The position numbers were made by a program, and so were the translations under genes. From assembly GCF_002855575.1 (NCBI RefSeq), contig NZ_PKRQ01000009.1, positions 1-64,000 of the forward strand: a stretch of DNA of 64,000 nucleotides, in the 5' to 3' direction. The DNA comes from Tabrizicola sp. TH137. GTDB taxonomy: Bacteria > Pseudomonadota > Alphaproteobacteria > Rhodobacterales > Rhodobacteraceae. A model generated the notes under the pieces. It worked only from the letters and a program-made list of their open reading frames with translations, was not told the origin of the DNA and searched no databases. Positions 17,615-27,366 of this stretch are shown one piece after another. Every line of letters begins with the position of its first letter. Positions within the stretch are counted from its first letter, which is position 1.

Positions 17615-18418
17615 TTAGGCGTGTGAGGCAGACTGAAGCATGCGCCGCCGCTTGCGCTGCATGCTCTGCATGAGCAGGAAGAGGAGTGTTGAGAAGATCA
17701 TCATGATCGTCGCGACGGCGGTAAGCTCAGGTGAAATTGTCTCGCGCAGACCGGAGTACATTTCACGTGGCAGTGTTCGTTGGTCTGGTCCCGCGACAAA
17801 GAGCGCGATCACCACGTCATCAAAAGATGCTGCAAAAGCGAACAATGCTCCGGAAGCCATCGCTGATGAAATTGAGGGAAGCGTAACCCGAAAGAATGCC
17901 GTTAGAGGGCGCGCTCCGCACGCCGCAGCAGCACGACCCAGATTGTGATCGAGCTGTTCGATTGCAGTCAGTACGGGAATGACCACAAAAGGCACAGCAA
18001 TGACAATATGCGCGATGATCATCCCGGTCATGGTGTTGGTGAGCTGGAGGGGCGCAAGGAATAGGTAGAGTGCGACGGCAACCAACACGATCGGAACTAT
18101 CATGGGCGAAAGGATAAGGATGCGAAGCGCCGAAGAGATTGGGCCTTGGCGGCGCGCCAAACCAAAAGAGGCGAGAGTGCCGAGCAGCACAGCGAAAAAT
18201 GTGGCTGCAAGCCCGATCTTCATCGAGTTTACAAAGGCAAGATACCATTTCGGTGAGGTAAGGACGCTTTCATACCAGCGCAGGGAAAGCCCGGGCAATG
18301 GGTAACTCAGAATGCTGTTGGATGAAAACGAGAGAGGGATGACCGCCAGAATAGGAGCAATAAGGAAAACAAGGACTGCAAGACAAACAAGGCCGAAGAG
18401 CATGCGCCAGATATTCAT
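17615..18418 (-). CDS. potC: ABC importer permease, PotC type
   Basis: A 267-residue inner-membrane permease with about six helices and the EAA-type loop (AAACGARPLTAFFRVTLPSI) that contacts the ATPase. Together with the preceding permease, binding protein and ATPase it forms a spermidine/putrescine-type importer. The symbol marks the family; the substrate is probably an amine or other nitrogen compound degraded by the surrounding enzymes, not necessarily a polyamine. It starts 6 nt after the PotB-type gene. Confidence 0.85.
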   Translation of the reverse strand: MNIWRMLFGLVCLAVLVFLIAPILAVIPLSFSSNSILSYPLPGLSLRWYESVLTSPKWYLAFVNSMKIGLAATFFAVLLGTLASFGLARRQGPISSALRILILSPMIVPIVLVAVALYLFLAPLQLTNTMTGMIIAHIVIAVPFVVIPVLTAIEQLDHNLGRAAAACGARPLTAFFRVTLPSISSAMASGALFAFAASFDDVVIALFVAGPDQRTLPREMYSGLRETISPELTAVATIMMIFSTLLFLLMQSMQRKRRRMLQSASHA

Positions 18419-18424
18419 TCTTTT

Positions 18425-19603
18425 TCACCCAAGCGAGATTGTTCGGCCGCCGGAGAGGCGCTGCGCTACGAGGTAGAGCACGGATGTTACGATCAGAAGG
18501 ATCAGGCCAAGTGCCGAAGCCAAACCCCAGTTCCCTGTGCCGGTCGTGTAATTCGCCACGAAGGCAGAGAGCATTTGGTCTGCAGGTCCACCAACGAGTG
18601 CGGGTGTGACATAGTAGCCAACGGAGAGAATGAAGACCATGATACAGCCCGCAGCGATCCCAGGGAGAGCCAACGGAAGGTAGACGCGGAAGAACGCGGT
18701 GACAGGCCGGGCACCCAGACTTGAAGCAGCGCGCATATAGCCTTTGGGGATCCCTTTCAGTGTACTGTAGAGAGGCAGGATCATGAAGGGCAACAGCACA
18801 TGCGTCATCGCAACCACCACGCCTGTTCTGTTGAATATCATGGTGAGTGGTTCCGAAATAAGGCCCAACGATATCAAGGCAGAATTGATGATCCCCTCCT
18901 TCTGAAGAAGGACGATCCAGGCTGTTGTCCGAACAAGCAGAGACGTCCAGAACGGCAGCATCACCAAGATCAGAATGGCATCTGCCACGCGCTCACTGCT
19001 GGTCGTCAGAAGGACCGCGACTGGGAAACCGAGAAACAGGCAGGTGAACATCACCAGCGCTGAGATCTCAAGTGTTCGCCATAACACTGCAAGGTAAACA
19101 CGGTTTTCCGAGGGGACCTGTGCGATCGCTCCGTCGAGCTTCCGCTGCAAGTCAACCGAGGCGAGCAGGTAGTGGTCCGAAATTGTTGCACCAGCACGCT
19201 TCATGACAGCGAAAAGATCAGGCGACGTCAGGATCGGGTCAACCGACGCGAAGAACTGCTCATCAAAGACAGTCCCCTCGGCGGCCCTGCGAACTTGACG
19301 CGACGCCTTAGAAAGAGCTGACCGTGCTCCGGTCAGTTCATAGTTTATGCGCCGTGCGGCATCGGCCATGGACCCGCTATCTGCGGCCTCCACCATGTCC
19401 TGCGCAAGAGCAGGATAGACCTCCGGCGGTATGGCCTCACCAATTTGCCAATTGGTGAGGACCTCAAGCGATCTTGGCAGAGCTCGAGGTACCTCCGTCT
19501 CGCGGACAGCAAAAGAGAGGAACCAGACCATGGGCACTACAAAGAAAATCAGCAGAAATCCTGTCAGTGGAGCCAAAAGCAGGCTTCTGTTCTTCATGGC
19601 CAT
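18425..19603 (-). CDS. potB: ABC importer permease, PotB type, with a long periplasmic loop
   Basis: A 392-residue permease. After the first helix (LLLAPLTGFLLIFFVVPMVW) comes a hydrophilic segment of about 140 residues before the usual five-helix core, which carries the EAA loop (AASSLGARPVTAFFRVYLPL). Ordinary PotB proteins are about 280-300 residues; this extension occurs in some alphaproteobacterial relatives. It may contact the binding protein. The gene is followed at once by the PotC-type permease. Confidence 0.84.
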   Translation of the reverse strand: MAMKNRSLLLAPLTGFLLIFFVVPMVWFLSFAVRETEVPRALPRSLEVLTNWQIGEAIPPEVYPALAQDMVEAADSGSMADAARRINYELTGARSALSKASRQVRRAAEGTVFDEQFFASVDPILTSPDLFAVMKRAGATISDHYLLASVDLQRKLDGAIAQVPSENRVYLAVLWRTLEISALVMFTCLFLGFPVAVLLTTSSERVADAILILVMLPFWTSLLVRTTAWIVLLQKEGIINSALISLGLISEPLTMIFNRTGVVVAMTHVLLPFMILPLYSTLKGIPKGYMRAASSLGARPVTAFFRVYLPLALPGIAAGCIMVFILSVGYYVTPALVGGPADQMLSAFVANYTTGTGNWGLASALGLILLIVTSVLYLVAQRLSGGRTISLG

Positions 19604-19618
19604 GGTCTGCCCCCAATT

Positions 19619-20674
19619 TTAGTTGTTGCCGGCCCAGGCGGCCCAGCGTTCGTTCAGGTCGTCGAAGTTGTCGATCCAGAATTCGGGATCGTCAGGGATC
19701 GCGACCTCGAAGTTCGCGGGGTTCGAAGGCAGATCTCCCATGAACTTCGCGTCAATGAGCGAAACCGAGTCCTTGTTGGTCGGGCCGGAGCGGTTCAGAG
19801 GCACAATGGCTGCCTGAGCGTCTGCTCGCGTTGCGAACTCGATTAGCTTGTGGCTCTCCTCCGGGAATGGCGTTCCCTTCATGATGACCCAGCTGTCCAT
19901 TGTATAGATAGAGTCTTGCCAGACGATCCCGAAGTTGGTGCCGTCATTTTCGTTCGAGGCCGTGATGCGCGAGTTGAAAGTCGTGCTCATCACAACGTCG
20001 CCTGCCGCAAGCATCTGGGTCGGTTGTGCGCCGGACTTCCAGAAGAGCAGATCGTCCTTGATCGAGTCAAACTTCGCGAAGGCGCGATCAACGCCCTCTG
20101 GAGTCGAGAGAACTTCATAGAGCTGGTCCTCTGGGACACCATCTGCCAGCAGAGCAATCTCGAGATTCCACTTTGGGCCATTGCGGACCGAGCGCTTGCC
20201 TGGGAACTTTTGGGTGTCGAAGAAGTCCGCCCAGCTTTCGGGCTTCGGGCCATCTTTCGAGGCATCATAAGCCAGCACGACGTTGTAGATCACAGCGCCA
20301 ACGCCGCATTCATGGGTGGTACCGGGAAGAAAGCGATCCGCCCCTCCGACCTTGTCGAGATCGATCTTCTCGAAAAGCCCTTCTTCGCACCCGATGGCCA
20401 GTTCTTCGGCCTCAACCTGCACAACATCCCAAGTGTTGTTGCCGCTGCGAATGCGGGTGCGAATATTGCCGATGCCACCCTCCCAATATTCATCGACAAG
20501 GGCGATGCCGCTTTCAGCGGTGAATGGGCCGAACATGAACTTCCGTTGAGCATCCTGGTACTCGCCACCCCAGGACACGACGGTAAGGTCGCGGGCCCAG
20601 GCAGTTGTAGGCGCAGCGCCCATAGCAACTGAGATCGCCAGAGCACTTGCGGCGATCCAACTTGTTTTCGACAT
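19619..20674 (-). CDS. potD: Periplasmic binding protein, PotD type
   Basis: A 351-residue solute receptor of the spermidine/putrescine-type importer. The signal peptide ends near TTAWARD; the mature start DLTVVSWGGEYQDAQRK is typical of the family. The ATG at 20674 (MSKTSW) is preferred because the AGGAGG site lies about 7 nt before it; an ATG at 20680 is too close to that site. The binding-site residues are not identifiable with certainty, so the ligand is left open. Confidence 0.87.
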   Translation of the reverse strand: MSKTSWIAASALAISVAMGAAPTTAWARDLTVVSWGGEYQDAQRKFMFGPFTAESGIALVDEYWEGGIGNIRTRIRSGNNTWDVVQVEAEELAIGCEEGLFEKIDLDKVGGADRFLPGTTHECGVGAVIYNVVLAYDASKDGPKPESWADFFDTQKFPGKRSVRNGPKWNLEIALLADGVPEDQLYEVLSTPEGVDRAFAKFDSIKDDLLFWKSGAQPTQMLAAGDVVMSTTFNSRITASNENDGTNFGIVWQDSIYTMDSWVIMKGTPFPEESHKLIEFATRADAQAAIVPLNRSGPTNKDSVSLIDAKFMGDLPSNPANFEVAIPDDPEFWIDNFDDLNERWAAWAGNN

Positions 20675-20696
20675 CTTCATTCCTCCTGTTGGTATG

Positions 20697-21806
20697 TCAG
20701 ATGCCTGGCTCAAGAACCCAGGCATCCTTCTGGTCGAAGCCGACAGTTACGTTCATCCCGATTTGCAGGCCGGCCGGGACTTGTCCGGGTTGACACTTCG
20801 CCATCCAATTTGGCGAAGGAGTTCCAAGATCGGGCGCCAGTTGAATTCGCCAATGGTCACCCTGGTGAATGATGTCGATGATCCTCGCCACCAAGGTGCT
20901 GTCACGCTTCACATTCTCTGTCTCTGTAGACAAAATGAGAGCCTCTGGTCGGACGCAGAGGATTCCTGACCGACCGGACCCCAACTTTCCTGGGTGCGCT
21001 CGGCCATGAAGACTTGTGTGGCCACATCGCAGTGTCGCAGAGTTGCCATCCTCTGATATCTGGGCAACATCTCCATCAGCACGATTGTTGTCGCCTATGA
21101 ACCCCGCGACGAAGGCATTTTCCGGAGCATCGTAAAGCGACGAGGGCTTACCAAGTTGCGCGATACGGCCACGGTTGAAGACCGTGATGCGATCCGAGAG
21201 GGTCATCGCCTCTGACTGGTCGTGCGTGACGAAGACCATGGTCACGCCCAGTTCCCTATGAAGGCGACGAATCTCCAGTTGCAACTCCTCGCGGAGGTTC
21301 TTGTCGAGAGCTGAGAGAGGTTCGTCCATCAAGACGAGCCGCGGCTCGAATACCAGGGCCCGAGCGAGAGCAACCCGCTGCTGCTCACCTCCGGATAGCT
21401 GGACCGGCCGTCGGTCCGCATGCCGCTCAAGCCGGACCTTTGACAGTGCGGCCGAAACACGAGTACGGATTTCCGCACGCGGGGTTTTTCGCATTTCGAG
21501 TGGGAACGCGACGTTCTGGGCCACAGTCATGTGTGGAAAGAGCGAATAGCTCTGAAAAACCACACCCATGTTTCGCGCGTAGGCAGGAAGCGTTTCGATA
21601 TGCCGACCCTCAAACAGGATCGCACCCGACGTCGGCTGTTCAAACCCTGCGAGCATCATCAGGGTTGTTGTCTTTCCAGATCCGGATGGCCCGAGAAGAG
21701 TCATGAACTCTCCCGCGTCTATGGTCAGATCAAGGTTTTCGACTGCGACCACAGGATTGACAGTGCCATAGGCCTTCCTGATCCCTTGAAAGGTGATGAA
21801 GCTCAT
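20697..21806 (-). CDS. potA: ABC importer ATPase, PotA type
   Basis: A 369-residue ATPase. Walker A GPSGSGKTTT, Q-loop FQSYSLFPHMTV, signature LSGGEQQRVALARAL, Walker B LVLMDEPLSALD, then a C-terminal TOBE domain (about 280-360) typical of PotA/MalK-like ATPases. First importer gene of this leftward operon, 4 nt after the aminotransferase. It energises uptake by the two permeases downstream. Confidence 0.92.
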   Translation of the reverse strand: MSFITFQGIRKAYGTVNPVVAVENLDLTIDAGEFMTLLGPSGSGKTTTLMMLAGFEQPTSGAILFEGRHIETLPAYARNMGVVFQSYSLFPHMTVAQNVAFPLEMRKTPRAEIRTRVSAALSKVRLERHADRRPVQLSGGEQQRVALARALVFEPRLVLMDEPLSALDKNLREELQLEIRRLHRELGVTMVFVTHDQSEAMTLSDRITVFNRGRIAQLGKPSSLYDAPENAFVAGFIGDNNRADGDVAQISEDGNSATLRCGHTSLHGRAHPGKLGSGRSGILCVRPEALILSTETENVKRDSTLVARIIDIIHQGDHWRIQLAPDLGTPSPNWMAKCQPGQVPAGLQIGMNVTVGFDQKDAWVLEPGI

Positions 21807-21810
21807 CGGA

Positions 21811-23232
21811 TCAACCTCCCAAAGCGCCTTGCGCCTTTAATGACGCGAGGGTTTCGTCCAAGGCGGAACGCGTGATCGATATGATCTCATCGATATCATC
21901 CTCCGTCGAAATCAGAGGAGGCGAGAAGGCGATGATGTCTCCGGGGATGTTGCGTACGATCAGCCCACGTGCCATGGCATTGCGCAGGACCTGAGCCCCT
22001 ACACCGAGGGCCGCCGGAAATGGCTTGCGCTCCTTGGGGCTAGCGGCCAGCTCCAAAGCACCAATCATCCCGATGCCCCTTGCTTCTCCAACAAGAGGGT
22101 GTTGACCAAGCTCTCTTAGCCGTGCTTGCAGATGAGCACCAACACGGGCCGCGTTAGCAATGACGCCGTCTTCCCGGTAAATCCGAAGGGTTTCCAAAGC
22201 AACTGCGGCAGAAACTGGATGACCTGTGTAGGTGTATCCGTGCCCAAAGTAGCCCATCCGATCGCTGCCTTCTTTCAGGGCTGCGCAGATATCCTCAGAC
22301 AGATAAAGGGCGGAAATGGGCGCATAGGCGGCTGAGAGCATCTTTGCGACAGTGATGATGTCCGGCTGGAGGCCAAATACCTGCGTCCCAAAAGGCTCCC
22401 CCAACCTTCCAAAGCCTGAAATCACCTCATCAGCGATGAAGAGGATGTCGTTCTCCTTTAGAAGCTGTTGAAGGCGCGGATAGTAGTCTTTCGGCGGGAT
22501 GATCACACCACCACCACCGGTCACGGGTTCAGCGATGAATGCGGCGATGGTTTCAGCGCCTTCGCGTTGGATCACAGAGCGGACTTCTTCAATCAGGCGA
22601 TCTGTAAACTGCGCTTCACTTTCACCCGGCAGGGCTCCGCTGTAATAATGCGGCGCTGAAACACGCAGTACCCCCCCGATCGGGAGGTCAAAAATGGCCT
22701 TGCCTCCCTCCAGCCCCGAAAGGGCGGAAGCAACTGCGGTAGTGCCGTGATACGCCCGCTCTCGGGCGATGAATTTCTTCTTCTGAGGCTTGCCACGCAC
22801 GTTGTTCACATAGTGAACAATCTTCCACGCTGCATCATTTGATTCAGAGCCGGAGTTTGCAAAGAGAACTCGGCCCATCGGCACGGGGGCCCAGGCCATC
22901 AACTCCGCGGCCAACTCGGCCACGATTGCCGGGGCTCGGTTGTTGAAGGAATGATAGTACGCAAGCTCGCGCATCTGGCGGTAGGCGGCATCAGCCAAGC
23001 GAGCTTCCGAAAAGCCCAGACCAGCACACCAGAGACCGGACATCGCTTCGATGTACGGCTTTCCGGACTCGTCATAGACGCGGATGCCGTCCCCACGCGT
23101 AAAGACCAAGGGACCCTCGGCCTCGATCTGACGAAGGTTCGAGTAAGGATGCAGGTGATAGGCTGCATCGAGTTCGTTAGCTCGGCTTCGGTTCTTCAAG
23201 TCGATCTCTTTCGTTCTGTTGCTTGCGCTCAA
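21811..23232 (-). CDS. Class III omega-aminotransferase
   Basis: A PLP enzyme of 473 residues that moves an amino group from a primary amine or omega-amino acid to pyruvate or a keto acid. Motifs: [17 protein letters not shown], the phosphate-binding region [20 protein letters not shown] with the PLP-nitrogen Asp, and [15 protein letters not shown] with the Schiff-base Lys. Family length about 450-470. First gene of the leftward operon with the importer and two SDRs. The imported compound is probably an amine whose nitrogen is removed here. Confidence 0.9.
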   Translation of the reverse strand: MSASNRTKEIDLKNRSRANELDAAYHLHPYSNLRQIEAEGPLVFTRGDGIRVYDESGKPYIEAMSGLWCAGLGFSEARLADAAYRQMRELAYYHSFNNRAPAIVAELAAELMAWAPVPMGRVLFANSGSESNDAAWKIVHYVNNVRGKPQKKKFIARERAYHGTTAVASALSGLEGGKAIFDLPIGGVLRVSAPHYYSGALPGESEAQFTDRLIEEVRSVIQREGAETIAAFIAEPVTGGGGVIIPPKDYYPRLQQLLKENDILFIADEVISGFGRLGEPFGTQVFGLQPDIITVAKMLSAAYAPISALYLSEDICAALKEGSDRMGYFGHGYTYTGHPVSAAVALETLRIYREDGVIANAARVGAHLQARLRELGQHPLVGEARGIGMIGALELAASPKERKPFPAALGVGAQVLRNAMARGLIVRNIPGDIIAFSPPLISTEDDIDEIISITRSALDETLASLKAQGALGG

Positions 23233-23303
23233 CTCTTTGACAGCTTCGGCAGGCCGTCAGATGGATCGGCTGCACACTTCTGAGCCAGTAACGCTCTCGG
23301 CAA

Positions 23304-23320
23304 GTTGAAAGTTATTCAAC
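23304..23320. promoter_or_regulatory. Probable LysR-type regulator box
   Basis: GTTGAA-AGTTA-TTCAAC is a perfect 6-bp inverted repeat containing the T-N11-A pattern of LysR-type operators. It lies in the 282-nt divergent gap, 72 nt before the aminotransferase start and about 195 nt before the EthD gene. The likely binder is the LysR regulator at 27367, the last gene of the rightward operon. Nothing else clear was found in this gap. Confidence 0.5.
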
Positions 23321-23514
23321 CTGTCTGTCGATTGATAACGAAAAAAAGTGAAGCGACCGCTGTCGGAGAATTCATCTTGATCGCACTTGCAGGTGTCGGA
23401 ACAGGAACGCTGTGGCGCGAAAAAAAGTCGTTACGAGTGCATATCAGCATGAACTAAGGTCAACACGAACGCATTTCAGGTGTGCGAGCGAACAGCCTGG
23501 AGCAAGGATGAACC

Positions 23515-24117
23515 GTGATTTCCCTAATATTCCTCTGTGACGGCCCTAAGGATACATCGGCGGCGGTCGACAAAATCAAATCCGATCAAAGTGTACGTCA
23601 TGCTGTCCTCAATAGTGTCTTCAGCTCTCGCGCCCTGACACCGATGGACGCTGGTGACATCCCTGCGCATGCATTGCTTCAGCTTTGGGTAGAGGCGGGC
23701 GAGGATCCGCTTAGGCGAGCGAGTGAAGCCCTCGGGCTTCGCCGTGGCTACGAGGTTCGTCGGCATATCTTCCTTCCACCGCCCTCAGAACCTGTCGCTC
23801 TGAAGCGGATGTCGATGCTTGAGAAGGCATCTGGACTGCCACAAGATCAATTTCGCGAAGTCTGGTTTTCGCAACATGGGCCGAGGGTGGCTGCGCAGGC
23901 AGGTGCCTTGCTTGGCTACTGTCAAAATCACGTGGTTCGTCGCTCTCTCAGTGCGCCGCATTGCGATGGGATGACCGAACTCTGGTTTGCGGATGAGGCG
24001 TCCATGTTTGAAGTCCTACCACCAAGTCCTATCGGCTCTGACGCCCCTACGGCTCATGCAGGCACTTTCATCGACCGCATCACAACCTTTCTCGTCCAAG
24101 AAGAGCGCCTAAAATGA
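23515..24117 (+). CDS. EthD-domain protein
   Basis: A 200-residue protein with a ferredoxin-like fold of the EthD family, apparently two repeats. The second contains DQFREVWFSQHGPRVAA, the typical EthD segment with the HGP motif. EthD proteins accompany oxidative degradation of ethers and rings, and their exact role is often unclear. It starts at GTG (after AAGGATGAACC) and its stop overlaps the flavin dehydrogenase start (ATGA). Confidence 0.72.
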   Translation: MISLIFLCDGPKDTSAAVDKIKSDQSVRHAVLNSVFSSRALTPMDAGDIPAHALLQLWVEAGEDPLRRASEALGLRRGYEVRRHIFLPPPSEPVALKRMSMLEKASGLPQDQFREVWFSQHGPRVAAQAGALLGYCQNHVVRRSLSAPHCDGMTELWFADEASMFEVLPPSPIGSDAPTAHAGTFIDRITTFLVQEERLK

Positions 24118-25814
24118 CTGATTCTGAGAAGACTTGTGACGTGCTCGTCGTTGGATCTGGCGCAGGGGGCTTGTCTGCAGCGATTTCGGCGCGTCTGGCC
24201 GGTGCCCAGGTCATCGTGGCAGAGAAAGAACCCGTGTTTGGAGGGACCACGGCGAGGTCTGGTGGTTGGTGCTGGATACCTCTTTCGCCGCAGGCCATTG
24301 CCGCAGGCGTCGACGATAGTGAGGAGGAAGTTCTCACCTATCTTCGGCAAGAACTGGGCGAAAAACTTGACGAAAGAAAGGTGCGCGCCTTTTTGAAGGC
24401 CGGGCCAGAGATGCTTGCGCTCTATGAAAAGCGAACATCGGTTCGACTAGAGTTGGGAACTGCCTTTCCCGACTATCATCCCGAGGCTCCAGGTGGACGA
24501 ACAGGGGGGCGGGCACTCTCTACTCCTGCCATGGATGCGCGTGAAATGGGTTCATTACTTCCCTCTCTCGCCCCCCCGTTGCGGGCCTTGATGCTGGCCG
24601 GGATGAGTATCGGTTCCGGGACGGAGCTTCGCCATTTCATCCGGGCGACGCGCTCACCACGCTCGGCGTGGTTTGTTGCCAAGCGCCTTTTGGCCCATGG
24701 TGCCGATCTATTGCGCTATGGGAGAGGGATGCGCCTCGTGAACGGCAACGCGCTTGCGGCGCGCCTCGGAAAAAGTGCAACCGATCTTGGGGCTGAACTT
24801 TGGCTTTCTTCTCCGGTCGAAGAGCTGATTGTCGAGGGCGAGCGTGTCGTTGGTGCGATTATCAGCCGCGGCGGCAAGAAGGTGACGGTCCACGCACGGA
24901 AGGGCATTGTGCTGGCTGCCGGTGGCTTTCCTCATGATCTTGAACGAAGGGCAAATTTGTATGCCCACGCAGCAGAAAGCGGCGAACACTTTCCCTTGGC
25001 ACCTGAAAGTAACGTCGGCGACGGTCTTCGCCTCGCGGAATCGGTCGGCGTAGTTGTTGGAACTGATCTCCCGCAGAATGCAGCTTGGGCGCCCGTCTCG
25101 TATGGTCATTGGCCAGATGGAAAAGCTGTCACCTATCCGCATTTCGTCGATCGCGGGAAACCGGGGATCATTGCAGTCACTGCGGACGGTCGGCGCTTTG
25201 TGAACGAGGCGTCTTCATACCACGACTTCGTTTCAGGCTGGCTTGGAAAGCTTGAAGGAAAGCAACTGCCCGATGCGTGGTTCATCGCGGATGCGCGCGC
25301 CATATCCCGTTATGGCCTTGGCCTTGCCAAGCCATTTCCATTTCCCAAGCAGCATTGGCTGCGCAGCGGCTATCTCATCAAGGGGCGCAGTCTGCAGGAA
25401 CTGGCCCAAAAGGCTGGCATCAGCCCAGCTGGCTTGACTGAAACCGTCCGACGCTACAACGGCTTTGCCGCCGCAGGTCAGGATCCGGAATTCGGTCGCG
25501 GATCTTCTGCATACAATCGCTTCCAAGGCGACGCGGACCATCGTCCAAATGCGTCTTTGGCGCCGCTTGACAGGGCCCCGTATTATGCGGTTCGCATCCG
25601 GCCCGGGGATATCGGGACCTTTGAAGGCATCCCAACCGACGCCCAGTCAAGGGTCCTCAACTCTGCTGGCCAAGTAATACCAAGGCTCTATGCCGCCGGC
25701 AACGACATGCGTGCCCTCATGGGGGGGTACTATCCGGGCGGCGGCATTACGTTGGGCCCGGCACTTGTCTTCGGCTTCATCGCGGGTCGCGATGCTGCAA
25801 TGCGCAACACATGA
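24114..25814 (+). CDS. FAD-dependent dehydrogenase (fumarate reductase / KstD type)
   Basis: A 566-residue flavoprotein. Dinucleotide motif DVLVVGSGAGGLSAA, then GGTTARSGGWCWIP and the C-terminal FAD region GGYYPGGGITLGPALVFGF. The layout is that of the FAD_binding_2 family (fumarate reductase flavoprotein, 3-ketosteroid-delta-1-dehydrogenase), which introduces or removes a C=C bond next to a carbonyl. No signal peptide, so cytoplasmic. Co-translated with the EthD gene and followed by an aldehyde dehydrogenase 9 nt later. Substrate unknown. Confidence 0.87.
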   Translation: MTDSEKTCDVLVVGSGAGGLSAAISARLAGAQVIVAEKEPVFGGTTARSGGWCWIPLSPQAIAAGVDDSEEEVLTYLRQELGEKLDERKVRAFLKAGPEMLALYEKRTSVRLELGTAFPDYHPEAPGGRTGGRALSTPAMDAREMGSLLPSLAPPLRALMLAGMSIGSGTELRHFIRATRSPRSAWFVAKRLLAHGADLLRYGRGMRLVNGNALAARLGKSATDLGAELWLSSPVEELIVEGERVVGAIISRGGKKVTVHARKGIVLAAGGFPHDLERRANLYAHAAESGEHFPLAPESNVGDGLRLAESVGVVVGTDLPQNAAWAPVSYGHWPDGKAVTYPHFVDRGKPGIIAVTADGRRFVNEASSYHDFVSGWLGKLEGKQLPDAWFIADARAISRYGLGLAKPFPFPKQHWLRSGYLIKGRSLQELAQKAGISPAGLTETVRRYNGFAAAGQDPEFGRGSSAYNRFQGDADHRPNASLAPLDRAPYYAVRIRPGDIGTFEGIPTDAQSRVLNSAGQVIPRLYAAGNDMRALMGGYYPGGGITLGPALVFGFIAGRDAAMRNT

Positions 25815-25823
25815 GAACTAGCC

Positions 25824-27314
25824 ATGCCTGAACTTCCTCGCTTTCAGATGTTCATCGACAACAGGTTTACGGACGCGATCTCCGGGCGCTGGTTTCCAAC
25901 GGATGATCCCGCGCGCGGCAAGCCTTGGGCCGAGGTTGCGGCTGGCGGGGCTGACGATGTCGATCGCGCCGTGGTGTCTGCTCACCGCGCCTTTGTTGAT
26001 CCCGCGTGGTCGCGCATGTCTGCCTCTGATCGCGGCGTCCTGCTCAACCGACTTGCGGACCTGATCGCAGGCAAATCAGCAGCCCTTGCTGAGGCAGAAA
26101 CGCGGGACAATGGAAAGCTGCTGGCTGAGATGCGGGGACAGATGGCCTACATGCCTCGCTGGTATCGTTACTATGCAGGCCTTGCCGACAAGATCGAGGG
26201 CTCTGTGCTGCCGTCAGACAAACCTGACATGATGGCATACACGCGGCTGGAACCGTTGGGCGTGGTGGCCGCCATCGTGCCATGGAATTCACCGCTTCTA
26301 CTGACCGCCTGGAAACTTGCGCCCGCCTTGGCTGCGGGCAACACAGTCGTCATCAAGCCGTCCGAGTTCACTTCGACCTCGATCACCCCGTTTCTCGAAC
26401 TGGTCCGTGAGGCAGGGTTCCCGCCGGGCGTGGTAAACGCCGTAACTGGAACTGGTGCAGAAGTCGGCGCTGCACTGGTGGAACATCCACTCGTCAGGGC
26501 TGTCGCCTTCACCGGCGGCGAGGCTGCCGGTATGGCAATAGGCGCTGTCACGGGGCGCAGGTTCATTCCGACGACGCTCGAACTAGGCGGGAAGAGTGCG
26601 AACATTGTCTTCGAGGATGCAGACGTGCACCGGGCTGCGAATGGAATCGTCGGTGGAATCTTCGCTGCGTCGGGCCAAACCTGCGTGGCAGGATCACGTC
26701 TAGTCGTCCATCGATCCATCGCTGCAGAAGTTGTGGATCGCGTCTTGATGATCGCAAAGGCTGCAAGGATTGGCGACCCCATGGACTTGTCAACCCAAGT
26801 TGGGCCGGTGACAACCGAGCAGCAACTCGGCAAGATTCTGCGTCACATTGATGACGCAAAACGTGCCGGTGCAGAGGTGCTGCTTGGCGGCGGGCGTGCC
26901 GTGGGTGGCATATGTGAAGACGGCTGGTTCGTGCAGCCAACAATATTCGCTGGTGTCGATCCCGGAATGCGACTTGCACGCGAGGAAGTTTTCGGTCCGG
27001 TCCTGGCGGTGATGCTGTTTGACACCGAAGAAGAGGCCCTGTCTCTTGCGAACGCCACGGACTACGGTTTGGCCGCAGGTGTCTGGACACGAGATCTTAA
27101 CCGGGCACATCGAATGGCGGGTGCGTTGCAGGCGGGGTCCATTTGGGTTAACACATACCGCACGTCTGGCCCGATGGCTCCCTTTGGCGGATACAAGAAG
27201 TCGGGTATCGGCCGAGAGGGTGGACAGCTCGCGATCCAACAGTTCTTGCAGCAGAAAGCTGTTTGGATCGATATGGGTTCAGAGGGCCCCCCCCCATTTG
27301 TAATGAAGCTCTAG
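25824..27314 (+). CDS. NAD(P)-dependent aldehyde dehydrogenase
   Basis: A 496-residue ALDH that oxidises an aldehyde to the acid. VPWNSPLLLTAWK contains the catalytic Asn region, TTLELGGKSANIVF the general base Glu, ASGQTCVAGSR the catalytic Cys, and EEVFGPVLAV the distal cofactor Glu-Phe. Full length, no signal peptide. In this operon it probably oxidises the aldehyde left after transamination of the imported amine by the divergently encoded aminotransferase. Confidence 0.9.
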   Translation: MPELPRFQMFIDNRFTDAISGRWFPTDDPARGKPWAEVAAGGADDVDRAVVSAHRAFVDPAWSRMSASDRGVLLNRLADLIAGKSAALAEAETRDNGKLLAEMRGQMAYMPRWYRYYAGLADKIEGSVLPSDKPDMMAYTRLEPLGVVAAIVPWNSPLLLTAWKLAPALAAGNTVVIKPSEFTSTSITPFLELVREAGFPPGVVNAVTGTGAEVGAALVEHPLVRAVAFTGGEAAGMAIGAVTGRRFIPTTLELGGKSANIVFEDADVHRAANGIVGGIFAASGQTCVAGSRLVVHRSIAAEVVDRVLMIAKAARIGDPMDLSTQVGPVTTEQQLGKILRHIDDAKRAGAEVLLGGGRAVGGICEDGWFVQPTIFAGVDPGMRLAREEVFGPVLAVMLFDTEEEALSLANATDYGLAAGVWTRDLNRAHRMAGALQAGSIWVNTYRTSGPMAPFGGYKKSGIGREGGQLAIQQFLQQKAVWIDMGSEGPPPFVMKL

Positions 27315-27366
27315 GTCCACTCGTCGTGCCCGGGCCCTGCCTAGGGTTACGGAGAGGAGCGATGCG

